Shown: positions 27,040-39,342, numbered from the stretch's first letter. The stretch: DNA of 64,000 nucleotides from Glossina fuscipes (GCF_014805625.2 NW_023998485.1:1553344-1617343), one strand, 5' to 3'. Numbers and translations: made by a program. Notes: generated by a model from the letters alone, not told the origin.

Positions 27040-27100
27040 TAATTTCGCAGTGGCGAGCCTTACCCACTCGGCAACTCATACGGATAATTAAAAGCGTTCT
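27040..27100 (-). repeat. tRNA-Ser-like segment at the head of SINE copy 2
   Basis: On the minus strand, GTTGCCGAGTGGGTAAGGC (within 27,052-27,077) closely resembles the A-box region of eukaryotic tRNA-Ser/tRNA-Leu. It is followed by CACT, GCGAAAT and TAGTG, which can form a short stem and a loop containing CGA, a Ser anticodon. No full cloverleaf, T arm or B box follows, so this is not a working tRNA gene. It is most simply a tRNA-derived SINE head, but it could also be a decayed tRNA pseudogene. Confidence 0.35.
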
Positions 27101-27599
27101 ACGTTCGAACATATGACATGGCGAACATTCCTAGCCAAACAGTGGTTATATAAAAATTTCTCAGCCCATAGTTTTTATTTTGATTACCTACTGTATTTCC
27201 TTAAAAGCCATAAAATGGCTGGATGGCGCTTATGATTACCAACTTTAAAGCCATTTATTATGTAAGCGATTTTAAAAGCATTATTGGACAAAACATTCTA
27301 AAGATTTGTATATAAAAATGATCTTACAGAGTTCTTGCAAGTAAGTGTGCCTTGCAAGACAAATGAACTCTTAGTATGAACATTAAGATTAGTTATATAA
27401 GAAAATTTTAATTAACTAGGTTTTAGGATACGAGATTGCGTGTCCATTACTCAATTCATATATGCCACCGTACGAATACCCGCAGACACCTGGACCTATG
27501 TTTATCAAGAATGTGTCGTAATTTTTAACATCGCTTGTATATTGTGTTCATATATAAGTGTGCATATACAAAAATAATAGTTAAATATTTCAAAACATT
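27101..27599. other. Flank upstream of LINE copy B
   Basis: Unannotated AT-rich sequence. The open frame containing the LINE endonuclease starts at 27,535, but its first 20-odd codons are low-complexity flank that reads through by chance. Family-specific sequence begins near 27,600. Confidence 0.45.
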
Positions 27600-29484
27600 A
27601 CAAACAAACCCCACTTCTCCTGACGTTGAATTTATCGCTATTCGTGCGAATATGCCTGATAAACATCTATTCATAACCTGCTCCTATATTCCCCCAAATT
27701 CTGATATCTCCATTTACGGGAAACACGCTGCCCTCATTTGTGAAGTGGCCAAGCGTTCTAGACCCACCGATTTGGTCGTTGCATTGGGTGACTTCAATTT
27801 GCCTCAAGTCACTTGGTGTAACACTGATAATTCTGGCTGCTTGGTTCCTACTTCAACGTCTGATAGGGCTGTTGTGTTCTTTAATGAATTGTTTGATCAC
27901 AATTTGGTTCAATATAATCGTACCCCTAATTGTAATGGTAGACTGCTTGATCTCTGCTTTGCCAATTTTCCCGAGATTTACGTAAATCGTTGCCCACCTT
28001 TTAGTTTACCTGAGGATCCTTATCATCCATCAATATGCATTTCCTTTCATCATATTAATGATGGTTTGTTGGAATGCCTTAATGTGCCAACTCAAACTTG
28101 TTTAAATAATTATTATGATTTTCATAAAATCAATATTGTATTACTAAAACATCGTCTTTCACATCTGACGCTTGATTTCTCAACCGGTAGTATTGAAAAC
28201 TTAATGCCATCGTTCTACAATACATTAAATCTAGCTATTGCTGCATCTGTTCCGATCAAGCATTGTCGACCTCGAAGCAGATGTCCCCCGTGGTTTAATA
28301 AGACAATTAAATATCACAAGAATAGAAAAAACTCGCTATTCAAAAAATATTCGAAAAGTGGCTCTGCGCTTGACTATTTCGCTTACTCGGTGGCGAGGCA
28401 TAGATTTAACTCCCTCAACCATCATTATTACTGCAGATACCTTCAGTTCATTAAATCCTCTCTGTTTGCTAATCCTAAATTCTTCTTTAAATTTGTTAAC
28501 TCTAAAAGAAAAATTTCCACATATCCCTCTCATGTTTCTTTTAATGGCTCTGGTTCCTCGGATGATTTTGAAATCTCAAATCTATTTGCTGAGTATTTCC
28601 GACGAAACTTTTCGATTGCTAATTTTGAGTTATCAGCAAACTACCCATATCCTATAACTAACTCGGTTTCAATACCTAACTTGGTTATTTCGGAAGATGA
28701 TGTTTTCAAAGGGTTAAGTTCTCTAAAATACAGTTGTTCGCCTGGACCTGATGGAATTCCATCATGTGTACTTAAATCTTGCGCTGTCGAGTTGTGTGGT
28801 GTGATCTCAAAGATTTTTAACATGTCCTTGTGTTCAGGTGTTTTCCCTTCATGTTGGAAGAGTAGTTTCCTTATTCCTATCCACAAGAGTGGAAGTAGAC
28901 AATTTGTTGAGAACTACAGAGGCATAGCCAAGTTGAGTGTCTTGCCCAAGTTGTTCGAGCGTATTGTGACTCAGCATTTAGCCTTTGCCATTAATTCGTA
29001 TATTTCTCCGCACCAGCACGGCTTTCGGAAAGGGCGATCTACAGTCACCAACTTGTTAGAGTTTACCTGTCATGTTTTCAAGGCTTTTTCTAGTGGCTAT
29101 CGCACAGATGTTATTTACACTGATTTAAGCAAAGCATTTGATTTGGTTAACCATAGACTACTTATCTTTAAACTCCAAGCCTCTGGTTTCCCACCCTACT
29201 TAGTGAAATGGATAAGCTCTTATCTGCACAATAGATCCTTCAGAGTTTTGTTTAACTTCATTAGCTCGGATGAATTCCCTGTTACGTCTGGCGTACCTCA
29301 AGGAAGTCACTTGGGTCCCATTTTATTTAGTTTATACATTAACGATCTCCCATCGGTGGTTAATTCCAGCCAGATCTTAATGTATGCTGATGATGTGAAA
29401 CTGTTTTCTTCCTTCTCTGTTGAATCGCAATCACATCAGCTTCAAGGTGATGCATGGTGCTCTTTGTTGCATGGTGCTCTTTGA
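27535..29484 (+). pseudogene. LINE ORF2 part 1: endonuclease and reverse transcriptase
   Basis: An open frame of 649 codons, of which residues from about 26 belong to the element. The endonuclease C-terminal half shows GDFNLP at 85-90, R136-LDL at 136-140 and a final DPYHP (161-165) where most relatives have SDH-type residues. A linker follows with PPWFN (251-255). The reverse transcriptase shows PGPDGIP (403-409), HGFRKGRS (495-502), YTDLSKAF (528-535, catalytic Asp 530), GVPQGSHLGP (586-595) and YADD (617-620). The enzyme nicks chromosomal DNA and copies its own RNA from the nick. The frame ends at a frameshift (29,451-29,483), and the protein continues in the frame starting at 29,454. The endonuclease N-terminus is missing, so this copy cannot be autonomous. 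Confidence 0.88.
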
Positions 29485-30230
29485 ATCTCCTGCAACTAAA
29501 TCTGAGTAAATGTAAGAAGCTTTCATTCTCAAGAAGAAAGTCATTCATTACTCAGTATTTCATAGATTCGCATAAGTTGGAGGACGTCGATTCGATTACG
29601 GATTTAGGCGTCCTATTTGACCATAGGTTACGTTTTAACTTGCATATTGAGCTCTCGATTAGCAAAGCTAGGTCCGCGCTTGGTCTTATAAAAAGGTGGT
29701 CCAAAGAGCTTGATGATCCCTACATTACGAAAAGGCTGTACATGTGTTTGGTTAGACCCATACTCGAGTATGCCTCAGTTGTGTGGTCTCCTTCATATAG
29801 GTGCTACGTAGATTCAATTGAATCAGTTCAAAAGCAATTCTTGCTGTTTGCCCTTAGAAATTTGGGTTGGGATCCGATTGCCTCTCTTCCTCCGTATGAA
29901 AATAGGTTGCTTCTGCTGTCCCTACCGTCTCTTGAGAAACGTAGATTTGTTCTTGGCGTTTCCTTTCTAATTAAAGTAATAAATGGTGCTATTGACTCGC
30001 CTTCATTACTTGGTGAAGTAAGCTTCAATGTCCCTAACCGCTTCTCTAGGCACTTTATCTTGGTAAAGCTTAATCAGTGTAAATTTAATTATGAGCTGTT
30101 CAATCCGCTCAGAGTCGTTTGCAAGAACCTAAATGACGTCTACCACTTATTCTCGTTATCGGACTCTTTAAAGTCCATTAAAGCAACATTGCTTAATACG
30201 CGCGATTTACCTATGTCGTATTTAAACTAG
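29454..30230 (+). pseudogene. LINE ORF2 part 2: thumb and C-terminal region
   Basis: Continuation of the 27,535-29,484 frame after a +2 shift. The element-derived part starts at about residue 7 (WCSLNLLQLN) and carries the conserved LGVLFD, SKARSALG and RPILEYASVVW blocks that follow the reverse transcriptase in CR1/Jockey-type ORF2 proteins. It ends with a conserved tail, TRDLPMSYLN, that is also present in copies C (near 40,320-40,345) and D (near 54,310-54,335). There are no internal stops over 258 codons, which suggests recent insertion. Its initial ATG is not a real start. Confidence 0.85.
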
Positions 30231-30496
30231 CTTTCATCCTTAAAAAGTCGTTACGTTTCGAAAGTGAATTATTGTTAATTTATTATCGGTTGCCAGGCTT
30301 ATGCATGTTTGCGATGGCTTAGGGGTTCATTTGCAATTTGGTCCTGTACCGGTTGTAAGTGTGCTCCTATGCTGATAGTGTACATGCTTTTTTTTTCTTT
30401 TTTCTTTTTCTTTTTTTTTCTCTTCTTATTTGTTTTATTATGCTTATACTCAATTTTATTGTTAATTAATATTAGTTTTGCATTAAGAGCCTATTG

Positions 30497-30525
30497 AACT
30501 CGACTGCTACTTGTTTAGTTGAGTT
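30497..30525 (+). repeat. Hairpin at the 3' end of LINE copy B
   Basis: AACTCGACT pairs with AGTTGAGTT over 9 bases (one G-U in RNA) around an 11-base loop, 14 bases before the A-rich tail. The right arm, GTTGAGTTTC, is kept in copy C (near 40,659) and copy D (near 54,626), while the left arm is partly kept. In CR1/L2-type elements, 3' terminal structures are used by the reverse transcriptase for template recognition, so this is a plausible recognition hairpin. Confidence 0.55.
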
Positions 30526-30566
30526 TCTAGTATAAGTGGAATAAAATAAATAAAAATAAATAAAAC

Positions 30567-33500
30567 ATAGTCGAACAAAGCCAACTATTGACCACCTTGG
30601 TGTATATCGTTTACCATGAAATTAAATTTAAAAGTTTGATTAAATATATCAAGAATCCCATAAAGTTACGATAAGTGACAATTTTTAACAAAGTCTTACA
30701 TGAGAGAGGGTCAAAGCACGGCAAATGTATAAGACGAAAATTAACCGCATACGCGTGTTTGCAATAGTCTAGCTGGTGTAGACTTTCTCCTGCATTCCAA
30801 AAATTTCCACGCTTTCAAGTCGTACATGTATAAACACCATATCGCTTTCCTTTCCCCCTTTAGCTACTTTCCTTGAGATCGCGTGAGTGGTTGATCAAAT
30901 GTAGAAAACAAAAACGTGGATAGACAAATTCTGAATTTTTCTTTTTATTTGTATCATAATATATGGGTTTATTGGGTATTGTGTACATTCGCACTATTTG
31001 AATGTATCCGTACTGCGAGGGGTGCCAGATATAAATAGTGTACACAATTACGGTAATCACGGATAAAAAGCACAAAAAATCCAACTAAAGTCAACTTTCT
31101 TTGACTCTTGTTTTTATGTGATACTCGATGACACTGTGCCGAATCGTATGTCGTTCTTCGATTCTTTATACTTAATAAAAGAGTTGCAAATTTCGATGAA
31201 ATTGGTTGTATTGACATATTTTAGCCGAACTACAAAGTCTATTGATTGGATTGAACAATTGTTACGACCACTCTTCGCGTAATTGTCATTTTTAACATTC
31301 ATCGACAATAATCGTAAAATGTAATATTTTGCACACTCAATGAACGCGAAAAATCCAAACGGGATGGTAAAATTTCGTTATTGTACTTTCATGTAAGTCT
31401 TGTAAGTAAACCAGACTTATTTTTTTTATCATTTTACCATGAAAATTGCTACAAAAAGTAATAACTTTCCTTATAAACTTTCTGCCTTGTTAAAGCAGTT
31501 TACCTTTAGCGTACCCCTCTGTATAATATCTGCCACTAAAAGTCTCACTTTACAAGAAAACAAGTTTAGTATAATAAAGTGTAATAAGTCAACAAGGTAG
31601 AATATTTCATAGTTTATTTTACCCTATTATAATGCCTTTAATTCTTTAAATATAATGTTTTCTAGTGTAGTGCTGACAATCGTGCTCTGTATTAATTAAG
31701 ACTATTTGCAGAATTTAAAATGCATTTCAAACAGAAATTTTCTGCTTCATTTATGGCAGTGAATTGAAAAGTATTTTGTTTGGCTCAAGTGCATCAAGTG
31801 TTTGAACGATTATTTAGAATGAATCAAGTAAGCCTTGAAGTGTTGTGGTTTGAAAGAAGAATGTGTTACTTTACCAAAAATTCAAGTGAATGTGTTTGAC
31901 TAAAGACCCAAGATGAAGTTACTAAGAAATTATAAAATAAAACAAAGTCAGCTTAGATAAGACCAACCCATACAAAATGCATTGAAAGTTTGCCAATTGA
32001 AGGCCACTGTTTGACAAGTAATGCTATCATTTCTCTATAAAATGAAAGAAAATCACTCTTTAAAGATTTGCAAAAAATGTGAAAAATTTTTGAATTGCTC
32101 TTTTTGCGTTGCGACTGTCTGGTTTCCAATGGTTTTGCAACTGAGTCGAATGCAAATTCTATTCATATTTGCATGTCGCCAGGTGCTTAATTATGACATT
32201 ATAATTCTACTACCATAACCATTGTGTGACAAATATACAGTAGTTGTAACTAAGTTCAAGATAACTTGAATACTTACGTGTGCACTTGCCGTGCGTAGTC
32301 ACAATGTGGATTGGTGGCTTATTGTCTATTAGAAGGCAATTTTGCAATACATATAATTCAATTGAATGCCAATTTATTAGTTGGAAATATGGATAAGTAC
32401 GCTTCAGCACGTCTTCTGTGTTTTGTATTGAAATTTTAATTAAGCCGTAACACAAATTTCTGGCATACGTCTCATCATAATCTTTCTCTGCGATAATTCA
32501 ATTTACACTTTTGAAACTTAAACTTAATTAATTGCAGCAATTTCTACGATGATTTGAAGTATACTTGAAACAGCTTGAGAAAATTTTGTTAAGTTATATG
32601 AAATTCTCATTAAAAATAAAAAGCAAACAAAATTAAGGAGGAACTTAGCTTTGTTGAATTTTAATTCTCAAACACGTCCTAATAAAAAGGTAGCTTCATG
32701 TATCGAAGGGTAATTTTTGATATCTAATATTGAAAATAGGTGATTTTTTTAATAAAAAAGTTAAGCTTACTAAATTTAAATAACACTTTGGGAATCCTCA
32801 CAGGCAAGCCTCTTGGAAAATACGCATTTGTTCGGTAAAAAGATGTAAAATTTTTATTACTCTGGTACGGTTGGATTTATTTTTTGGATCACTCATCATA
32901 TAAGGGCTCTGATGAGCAAATAAAGTTTTACACCGGAACAGAACGTAGTATATGGCATTTTATAATGAGAACAGATGAAGAGGCGATGGCAACTTTTTAT
33001 TTATTTTATATTCTTATTAGTGTTGAAAATTGACTTATGTTCGTATCGTGTGTTTTGCTTATTCATAGTTGTTTGTCATATGCTATTGGCACGTAATAAT
33101 TGTATATGACCGCAATGTGAGAGTTTAAAGCAACGCTAAGATTATATTTAACATGAGTATCTTATTCGCATATTTGAAAGGAAAAAAGTTACATAAGTGA
33201 GGGACAGTGAAAATTTCTATTTAAGTCGAGCACAGCTTCCACCTCGAAGCTTCATGTTATAGTAAACTACAAAAGTGATATAAAATAAAATTCTTGATAT
33301 AAGATCTTGATGGCCACTAAATTCTATTTGCTTAAAAAGAACAACAAAAAAAATTATTTTTCAATTTTTCAATTTTGAATCTTGTGCTGCTTATACCTAC
33401 GTGAATTCGATACACAACTTAAGGCTTATAATGATATTCAAGGAAAAATGTTAGTTTGCATAAGCGAAATACATAATAATAAGCATCTAAAAGCGTACTT

Positions 33501-35129
33501 ACGGAAATAAGTGTATGTGAGCGCATCTACTCTATCCTAGGTGTTAAATAATTCAAAATTTAACAAATGTCAACCAACTGGGAGTCAGCTGTTGGCAGTT
33601 GCGCCAGCTAAGCAAAGCAGTCTTGCCACTCAGACATTTATAATAAAATTTATCATTTTTATAACGTTTTTACCAAAGCACATTTTCTATTAAAATAAAG
33701 CGGAAATATTCAGGTGAATGCTCCAAGAGGTTTTGGCATATTATGCAAAACGTTGTTTTGGCTTTTAGAGCGAAGACCAGAGTAGGAGTAAATGAGAATT
33801 TATTTGAACAATAATAATATCACTGAAAACTATAGAAAAAGTTACGAAAAAAAAAAGAAATAAAGGTTTGCTGCAACGCGTTAAATTGAATGAATCTTTT
33901 AAGAAAGCCATAGTGTTGACTTTCCTTGCCCTTTCTCTTTGCTCTTTAAATAAAGCCTTAAAAATGAATTATGATTTTTAGAAAAAGTTAATTTTGTCAT
34001 GATAAATGATGAATAAATTATTTCTGAAAATCATAATATTTAAAAGTTGAAATTCAAAAAAAAGGTCTATCATAGTTTAAGTCGGTAGAACGGTATAACG
34101 GTATAGCTTCTTTGGATTGTTAAATATTGGTTTGAAAACTTTATATAATATTTTGATGAATAATAATAAATATAAATCAAATTTATTTAAGTAAAACATT
34201 TTCGATGCTTTCGATGTTACGTTTCTCAAGGATATTTATTAGTAGTCTCGCGATCCACCACAAAGAACTAAAGCCCTTGAGTTGTTATTTGTGGCTTAGG
34301 GGATGAAACTACTCAACATTTTTCAGACAACGTTTTTTTTATTGGCCTAATACGTGCGTTTGCTTCTAAAATATACTCAAAAAATGCATTATTATTATAT
34401 GCAAATTAATTCTTGCTATGAGGCTAGAGCATAAATCTTGCCAGTTGAATTCTAACTTCTCTGATCCGTTAATAGATGATACAATAATAAAAGAAGATAC
34501 AATAATAGAAGGTTACGTTTTAACTGTAAAATCGGTTATTGAATTATAAATTTTCTTACGTTTTCTCCGCGCGATCTTGCCTTCAATAGATGCGGCAAAA
34601 GGGGATCTTTCGTTCACAAAATTTTCAAGGAAAGGTAAAGAGGACGAATATTTGAACATGCAGGCTAACGGAGAAAAAGAACAAAAAATTATATAAACCA
34701 ACTTTCACAGAATATGAAGTAACGTACACCATGACATTACTTCTTTATTAATAAAAAGTTGTCTTTGTTTGATCAAATAATGAAGTTTTTATTTCAAATA
34801 ATATTTTTAATTTTCGTACGCAATTTTCCAACTATGAAAGGTTTTTTTTATTGGAATCTGGAGCAATGGCACAGCTTGTCTCAGTGACTCTTATATTAAA
34901 GATCCGCTGTGAGAATGGCCAGGAAGTTGCGATTTTTTGAAAACAGTGGCCTTTAATCTTTAAATTTATGCTTAGTAACATTCTCGAATATTACGATTTT
35001 ACTCCCTTTCCATCCCGTTGAAAGTAAGAATTTATTTAAGGTACTACTCAAAACAAACAAAAGTTTGTAATAAGTAGGGAAAGAAACTGTTTCGAACTGT
35101 TGCGTTGTATGGACCCATGGTATTAAAAA
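30567..35129. other. Non-coding stretch
   Basis: No supported gene or mobile element. Around 33,570-33,640 is a small island richer in G and C with an E-box (CAGCTGTTGGCA), but no promoter partner elements or reading frame are seen. The rest is ordinary AT-rich sequence. Confidence 0.4.
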
Positions 35130-35320
35130 AATAATATTTAAAAATTTTAATGCAGCAAAGTGTGTAGATACCCGCGACTACCAATTCGATGTTTGCGGAT
35201 CCAAATTCTAGTGATGTTTGATCACACTCGGCCGTACTTGGCACCTCCACTTGGATACGGCTGTCATTCCTTGCGCCCTCATCGAGTTGTATGCAACTCG
35301 AGTTTTTAAATTTCAAAAAA
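35130..35320 (-). pseudogene. Possible LINE endonuclease fragment
   Basis: A minus-strand frame of 94 codons, more GC-rich than its surroundings. Its middle reads GARNDSRIQVEVP followed, after a gap, by LEFGSANIELVVAGIYT. The second block has the shape of the endonuclease strand that ends in YxPP in Jockey, R1 and CR1 elements. No catalytic residues can be placed, and the flanks do not continue. It could equally be an unknown short exon. Confidence 0.25.
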
Positions 35321-35329
35321 AAAGACAAT

Positions 35330-37899
35330 CAGTAATATTAGAAAATTTTATAAAAATATTTATAGCTTATTATTTCCTATTAGTGTATTAAAATCTCTAC
35401 TAATTTTTTATTTTTTGTAACTCATTTCTTCAATGAAGGCATCTTATCTTTTGTGTATGCATTTAAATAATCATATGTTGCATAGTTTCAATAAGCCAAC
35501 TTTGTAAATTTAAAGGACGGCTGAAAAATAAAAATAAAACTTTCGGGGAGTCAACTTATTCAAGTACAATTGTACGAAGGGCAAACATAGAATTCGGAAT
35601 CAAAAATATATAGAAATTGTTACGTATCTACAAGTGTTATAATTGGAATTTGCATATGTTAAAAAAAAAAATCTAAAAAAGGTTTTGTTCAGAAGTCAAA
35701 GTAATAAAAAACTTTCGAATTTATGGCTTTTTAAAAAATGATGAAATATAATTTTAAAAATTTTTCTAGTTTTTTTTAAGTACACACTTATATTCCACGT
35801 CATATATATTTAAATTTTTATATAAATGCTCTTTATAAGTCTCTAGAGTAAAAATAAACAAATGCCCTTTCCCTACGTTTTTAAAGGCAAAAAAAAGAAA
35901 AAAAAACGTAGTCCATAAAAGTGGAAGCTTGAATAAAATAAAAATAAATAAATATGTGTAAGCTCTGGTAAATCTCCTTACTTACCTACTCTCTCTTTAA
36001 TAACTCAAAACAGCACTTTTTAAAAATGAACTCTGAGTTTCCTGCTTGCCGAAGGGAAGGGAAGACCATAAACACTTAATGTTTGATACATGTGCACACA
36101 TGCTCAACGACATGGATAATAGTAAAACGCTCATGTTGCAATAATCGTGAGGAAGAAAAAAATCAATAAATCCTCAAGTGTATATAACGGTTGAAAAGCA
36201 AGTTCTATAAACTTATAAATATATTTTTTTAAAGCAATTATTTGTTCTTGTATGTAGCACAGATAGTAAATTCGCTAGAGAAAGAGAACACGGACTCTGG
36301 CAGTATTTGAATAACGTATCTATTTATAATCATAAAATTTAAATGCATTCAAGTCAACAAGCTTAATTGTAAACAAATTAAACACTTCAATAGTAAATAT
36401 GATTTATATTTCATTAAATGAAACGAGAACAAAAAGGAGAGAGAAAGTATTGTAATGCAATATTAATGAAACATTGAATTTAATTTGATTTGATTTTAAT
36501 AACTTCATCAACCTTTAATAATTGAAAGCAGAGATACCGAGCTTTTTTTTTTTTTTTTAATTACGTTAGGATAAATATTCGTTATGATATCCATTGCGAT
36601 TTCTAACCTTCAACAGTAATATCTTTTACCATCGCATACCATTGAAATACCAGACAAATATTGCAAAAACGCAGAAAAAATTAAAGGTTTTAAAAAGTCT
36701 TAAACAAATTATCGCTTTATTTGGCATTTAATTTTTTGCTAGGTCTTCTGTGTACTGCATATGCATGCGTGTATGTACAGCTTTTTTTCATTGTTTTTGC
36801 CAAAAGTCACCAAACAGACTATAAAAAAGAAGGGAAATTTCCATATGAACTTTATTATGGCCGTAACCACAACATTGGTTATGGAGAGCGAATGAGCAAG
36901 CAAGTGAGACGAGTCTCTAAATGTGCTTGTAGTCGTAATCATAAACACAGTGTTGCCACCAGCAACAACAAAAGCAACATTATGTTATTGTTGCTATTTG
37001 TATAATTATAAACGTTTTACGTAATGGTGTTGTTGTCACCGGCTGAGGTTGGTTGTATGTTAGTGGCTTTTAGCGGTTTTCAAAACCGTGAAATGCATTT
37101 TTTTTAAAACCTAACGTGAGGAGACAAGGGAAAAAGGCATTGTTAATATAAACAAAGCGGAAAAAAGTGTTTGTCGCCTATTTGTATGCAACACTTCCGT
37201 ATGGTTCAATAGACGTGTTGATGATGTTGTTATACTTCGTTTGCCTTTTTTGCTGCTCCCCTACTTTGGTGCTGGCCCGTAGAAACGGGATTTTTGTGAC
37301 ATTCAAGAATTGTTATGGAAATTTCCTTTCGTAAGAAAAAAATGAAGAAAACATAAAACTTGAGACGAGAATATTGTAGGAAAACCGGGAAATAAAGAGG
37401 ATATTATAAATACATGCATAGATAAATAATGCTAATTGCTTAGCGAGCGTTTTTTACTTTTGCTAGTTGCATTGCCTTAAAACGCGTTAACGTATGAAAC
37501 TATGGAAACGTTGTACATGCGTTCTGGAACACTTGTACATCGCTCATAATTTATATGATTTTATTTGTTGTAGTAAATTTCTCATCTTTTTCTTACCTTC
37601 TCTCAATGCTTGTTAACGCCAGACGAGTTGGAAAGTACACGGAGGGAAAGTGATGAAGCAGTAACAGCGCTATTTGTAAAGCATATCTAAATTTCATCTT
37701 CTCCTATAATCGCCTGTAGTTCCAAGTCGTTCTGTCAATTCATTCCCAAAAGAAAGGCAAATTGAACTTCCCTACATCACAAACCATTATCTCAAATTGG
37801 AAAATGTATAAAATCACTTAAAAGTTATGGCAATTTGTACATATGTATATACCTGCACATCCTGCATATAATATATACATATATATAGGGATATTATTC
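35330..37899. other. Non-coding stretch
   Basis: No supported gene. A 94-codon frame at 36,721-37,005 (+) lacks recognisable domains and starts from a non-ATG codon. Long A and T runs (for example 36,543-36,558) are present. Confidence 0.4.
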
Positions 37900-38310
37900 A
37901 TACCATTTTTATTTACAAATGACTTTGTGTGAAGAACCGTTTCTGGATTTCTGTAAAAACTCAAGCCTGGAACATAAATTTTTGCCACCTTAGCATATAC
38001 GACTGCTCCTATTTCACCATTGATACGAACTATCTCGGTGAATAAGGTAATTGAGAGTTCGTTGTTCAAGGCAGTAAGCCAGTGCTCGAATATAATCCCA
38101 AAAGTTTAATAGAATTAAATTCCAAGATCTTTGCGGCAAGCTCATATACGTATTATGAAGCAAGCTTACATAAGTATGATGGTTGTTGAACTTTTTTCGC
38201 AACAAATTGATTTTGTCACAAAATGTAAGGCGTGTTGTACCATCTAGTTGAAGCCACATATTGTCCAAGACGAATTTATTTAATTTTCGCCACGAAAGAT
38301 CAGTAATCAC
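37900..38310 (-). pseudogene. IS630/Tc1/mariner transposase remnant, second locus
   Basis: The minus strand reads DNMWLQLDGTTRLTF (frame 38,014-38,310), a degraded form of the NMWFQQDGATCHT catalytic block with its aspartate kept. After about 25 residues comes LPQRSWNLI, LNFWDYI, the decayed counterpart of the PPRSCDLTPLDFFLWGY block with the second Asp changed to Asn. A shift of frame leads into 37,818-38,069 (EIVRINGEIG, VVYAKVAKIYV), fitting the C-terminal helices. N-terminal domain and inverted terminal repeats were not found. Inactive. Confidence 0.6.
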
Positions 38311-38999
38311 GTTTCTGCAGCATTCTAGGTTGATGCAAAATTTTTTTTTTTATACACGCAAAAGTCCTTAGAAGCATCAGATGTGTTTTGAAATGTGAGC
38401 TTCATTTCACTTGCATGAAACATAGTCATGTATTCGTAATAAGCTACTTCTATTTCTGTATGCTGTACAAGTACGCATGCAGCGTATTCCATAAGTAATG
38501 GCAAACTCTTAACAATATATTGAAAAAAAATTCGGTCAACATCTCAATCAAAATTCGGAATCATTTATTGTAAATAAATGTAATTAGCACGCATTTAGAT
38601 CACTTTCCAACATATCCTTTAATTTCTGTAAAATCATTTGAAGAACATCAGTAAGTTGACCAGTCTGATTAGTAATTAGGCAAAACGAATTTTTTCGACA
38701 AAATTCTTACGATTCGTTCAATGGCTTTGCTATTCGTATTCAATATTATGGCTTCACAGTTCATTGTCTGGTTTGTACATACCCAATTGAAATAGTTAGC
38801 TCAAAACGCTTGGCATCATCTCGTGCCACATGTGCGGCGCTTCTATAATTGTCCAGAAGAAGAACTTATAGATGAATGAAATTTCAATATATGGGCATTT
38901 TGAATGAAATTTTAAAAACACACATGAGCACTAAGTAAGGAAAATTTCACTGCTTTTTAGCCACTCCTTGACATACTTACGTCCAGCAATCCCAGTCTT
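38311..38999. other. Non-coding stretch
   Basis: Contains a T run at 38,339-38,351 and a moderately GC-richer patch (38,780-38,870) whose minus strand briefly reads RSAAHVARDDAKRFE, which could be coding but could not be assigned. No feature is called. Confidence 0.35.
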
Positions 39000-39332
39000 T
39001 TTCTCGTTTGGATGGATATGGTTGTAACGGAAATTCAAAACCTAATTGCTACTATTCCGGCATTACGGACTACTTTCGGCATTCGTTATTGGGTCACAAA
39101 CTTCTGTCCCTATTATTATTCGTACACTTTGACGCTATGAATCATTCTTGGACTATCCATTCCTTTTTCTTTAGGTTTTCATCTATTTTATTCATATTTG
39201 TTAGTTAAATTCATCTGTTATATCAAGTCTTTCCGCATGTTCAGCCTACTTAGGCAAAGAGGTTCCACTTACTGCAGTTCTTATCTAGTTTTATTAAAGC
39301 AAATTTAGTCATTGCTTCCATATTTATCGTCG

Positions 39333-39342
39333 NNNNNNNNNN
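39333..39342. other. Assembly gap (10 N)
   Basis: Ten Ns. By comparison with copy B, the sequence left of it ends near B 28,265 and resumes near B 29,130. About 0.86 kb of the LINE is therefore either hidden in the gap or deleted. Confidence 0.95.

Larger units (their letters stand above)
27600..30566 (+). mobile_element. CR1/Jockey-type LINE, copy B (best preserved)
   Basis: A 5'-truncated non-LTR retrotransposon. It enters within the apurinic endonuclease, runs through the reverse transcriptase to the ORF2 stop at 30,230, and ends with a roughly 310-base 3' UTR and an A-rich tail (30,539-30,566). The 3' UTR holds a long T-rich tract (30,390-30,422), shared with copies C and D. It ends in a short hairpin of AACTCGACT (30,497-30,505) with AGTTGAGTT (30,517-30,525). 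No clear target-site duplication was found; a 7-base AAAACAT string occurs at both flanks but is too short to trust. The CR1 versus Jockey placement is from motif style only. Confidence 0.88.

Noticed and set aside
28238..28657. 139-codon frame inside LINE copy B
   Set aside because: Alternative frame of ORF2. Its resemblance to frames in copy E is due to DNA homology, not protein function.
27585..30575. AAAACAT at both flanks of LINE copy B as a target-site duplication
   Set aside because: Seven A-rich bases in AT-rich DNA next to an A-rich tail are not distinguishable from chance.
38780..38870. Minus-strand string RSAAHVARDDAKRFE
   Set aside because: Too short, flanked by stops, and no family recognised.
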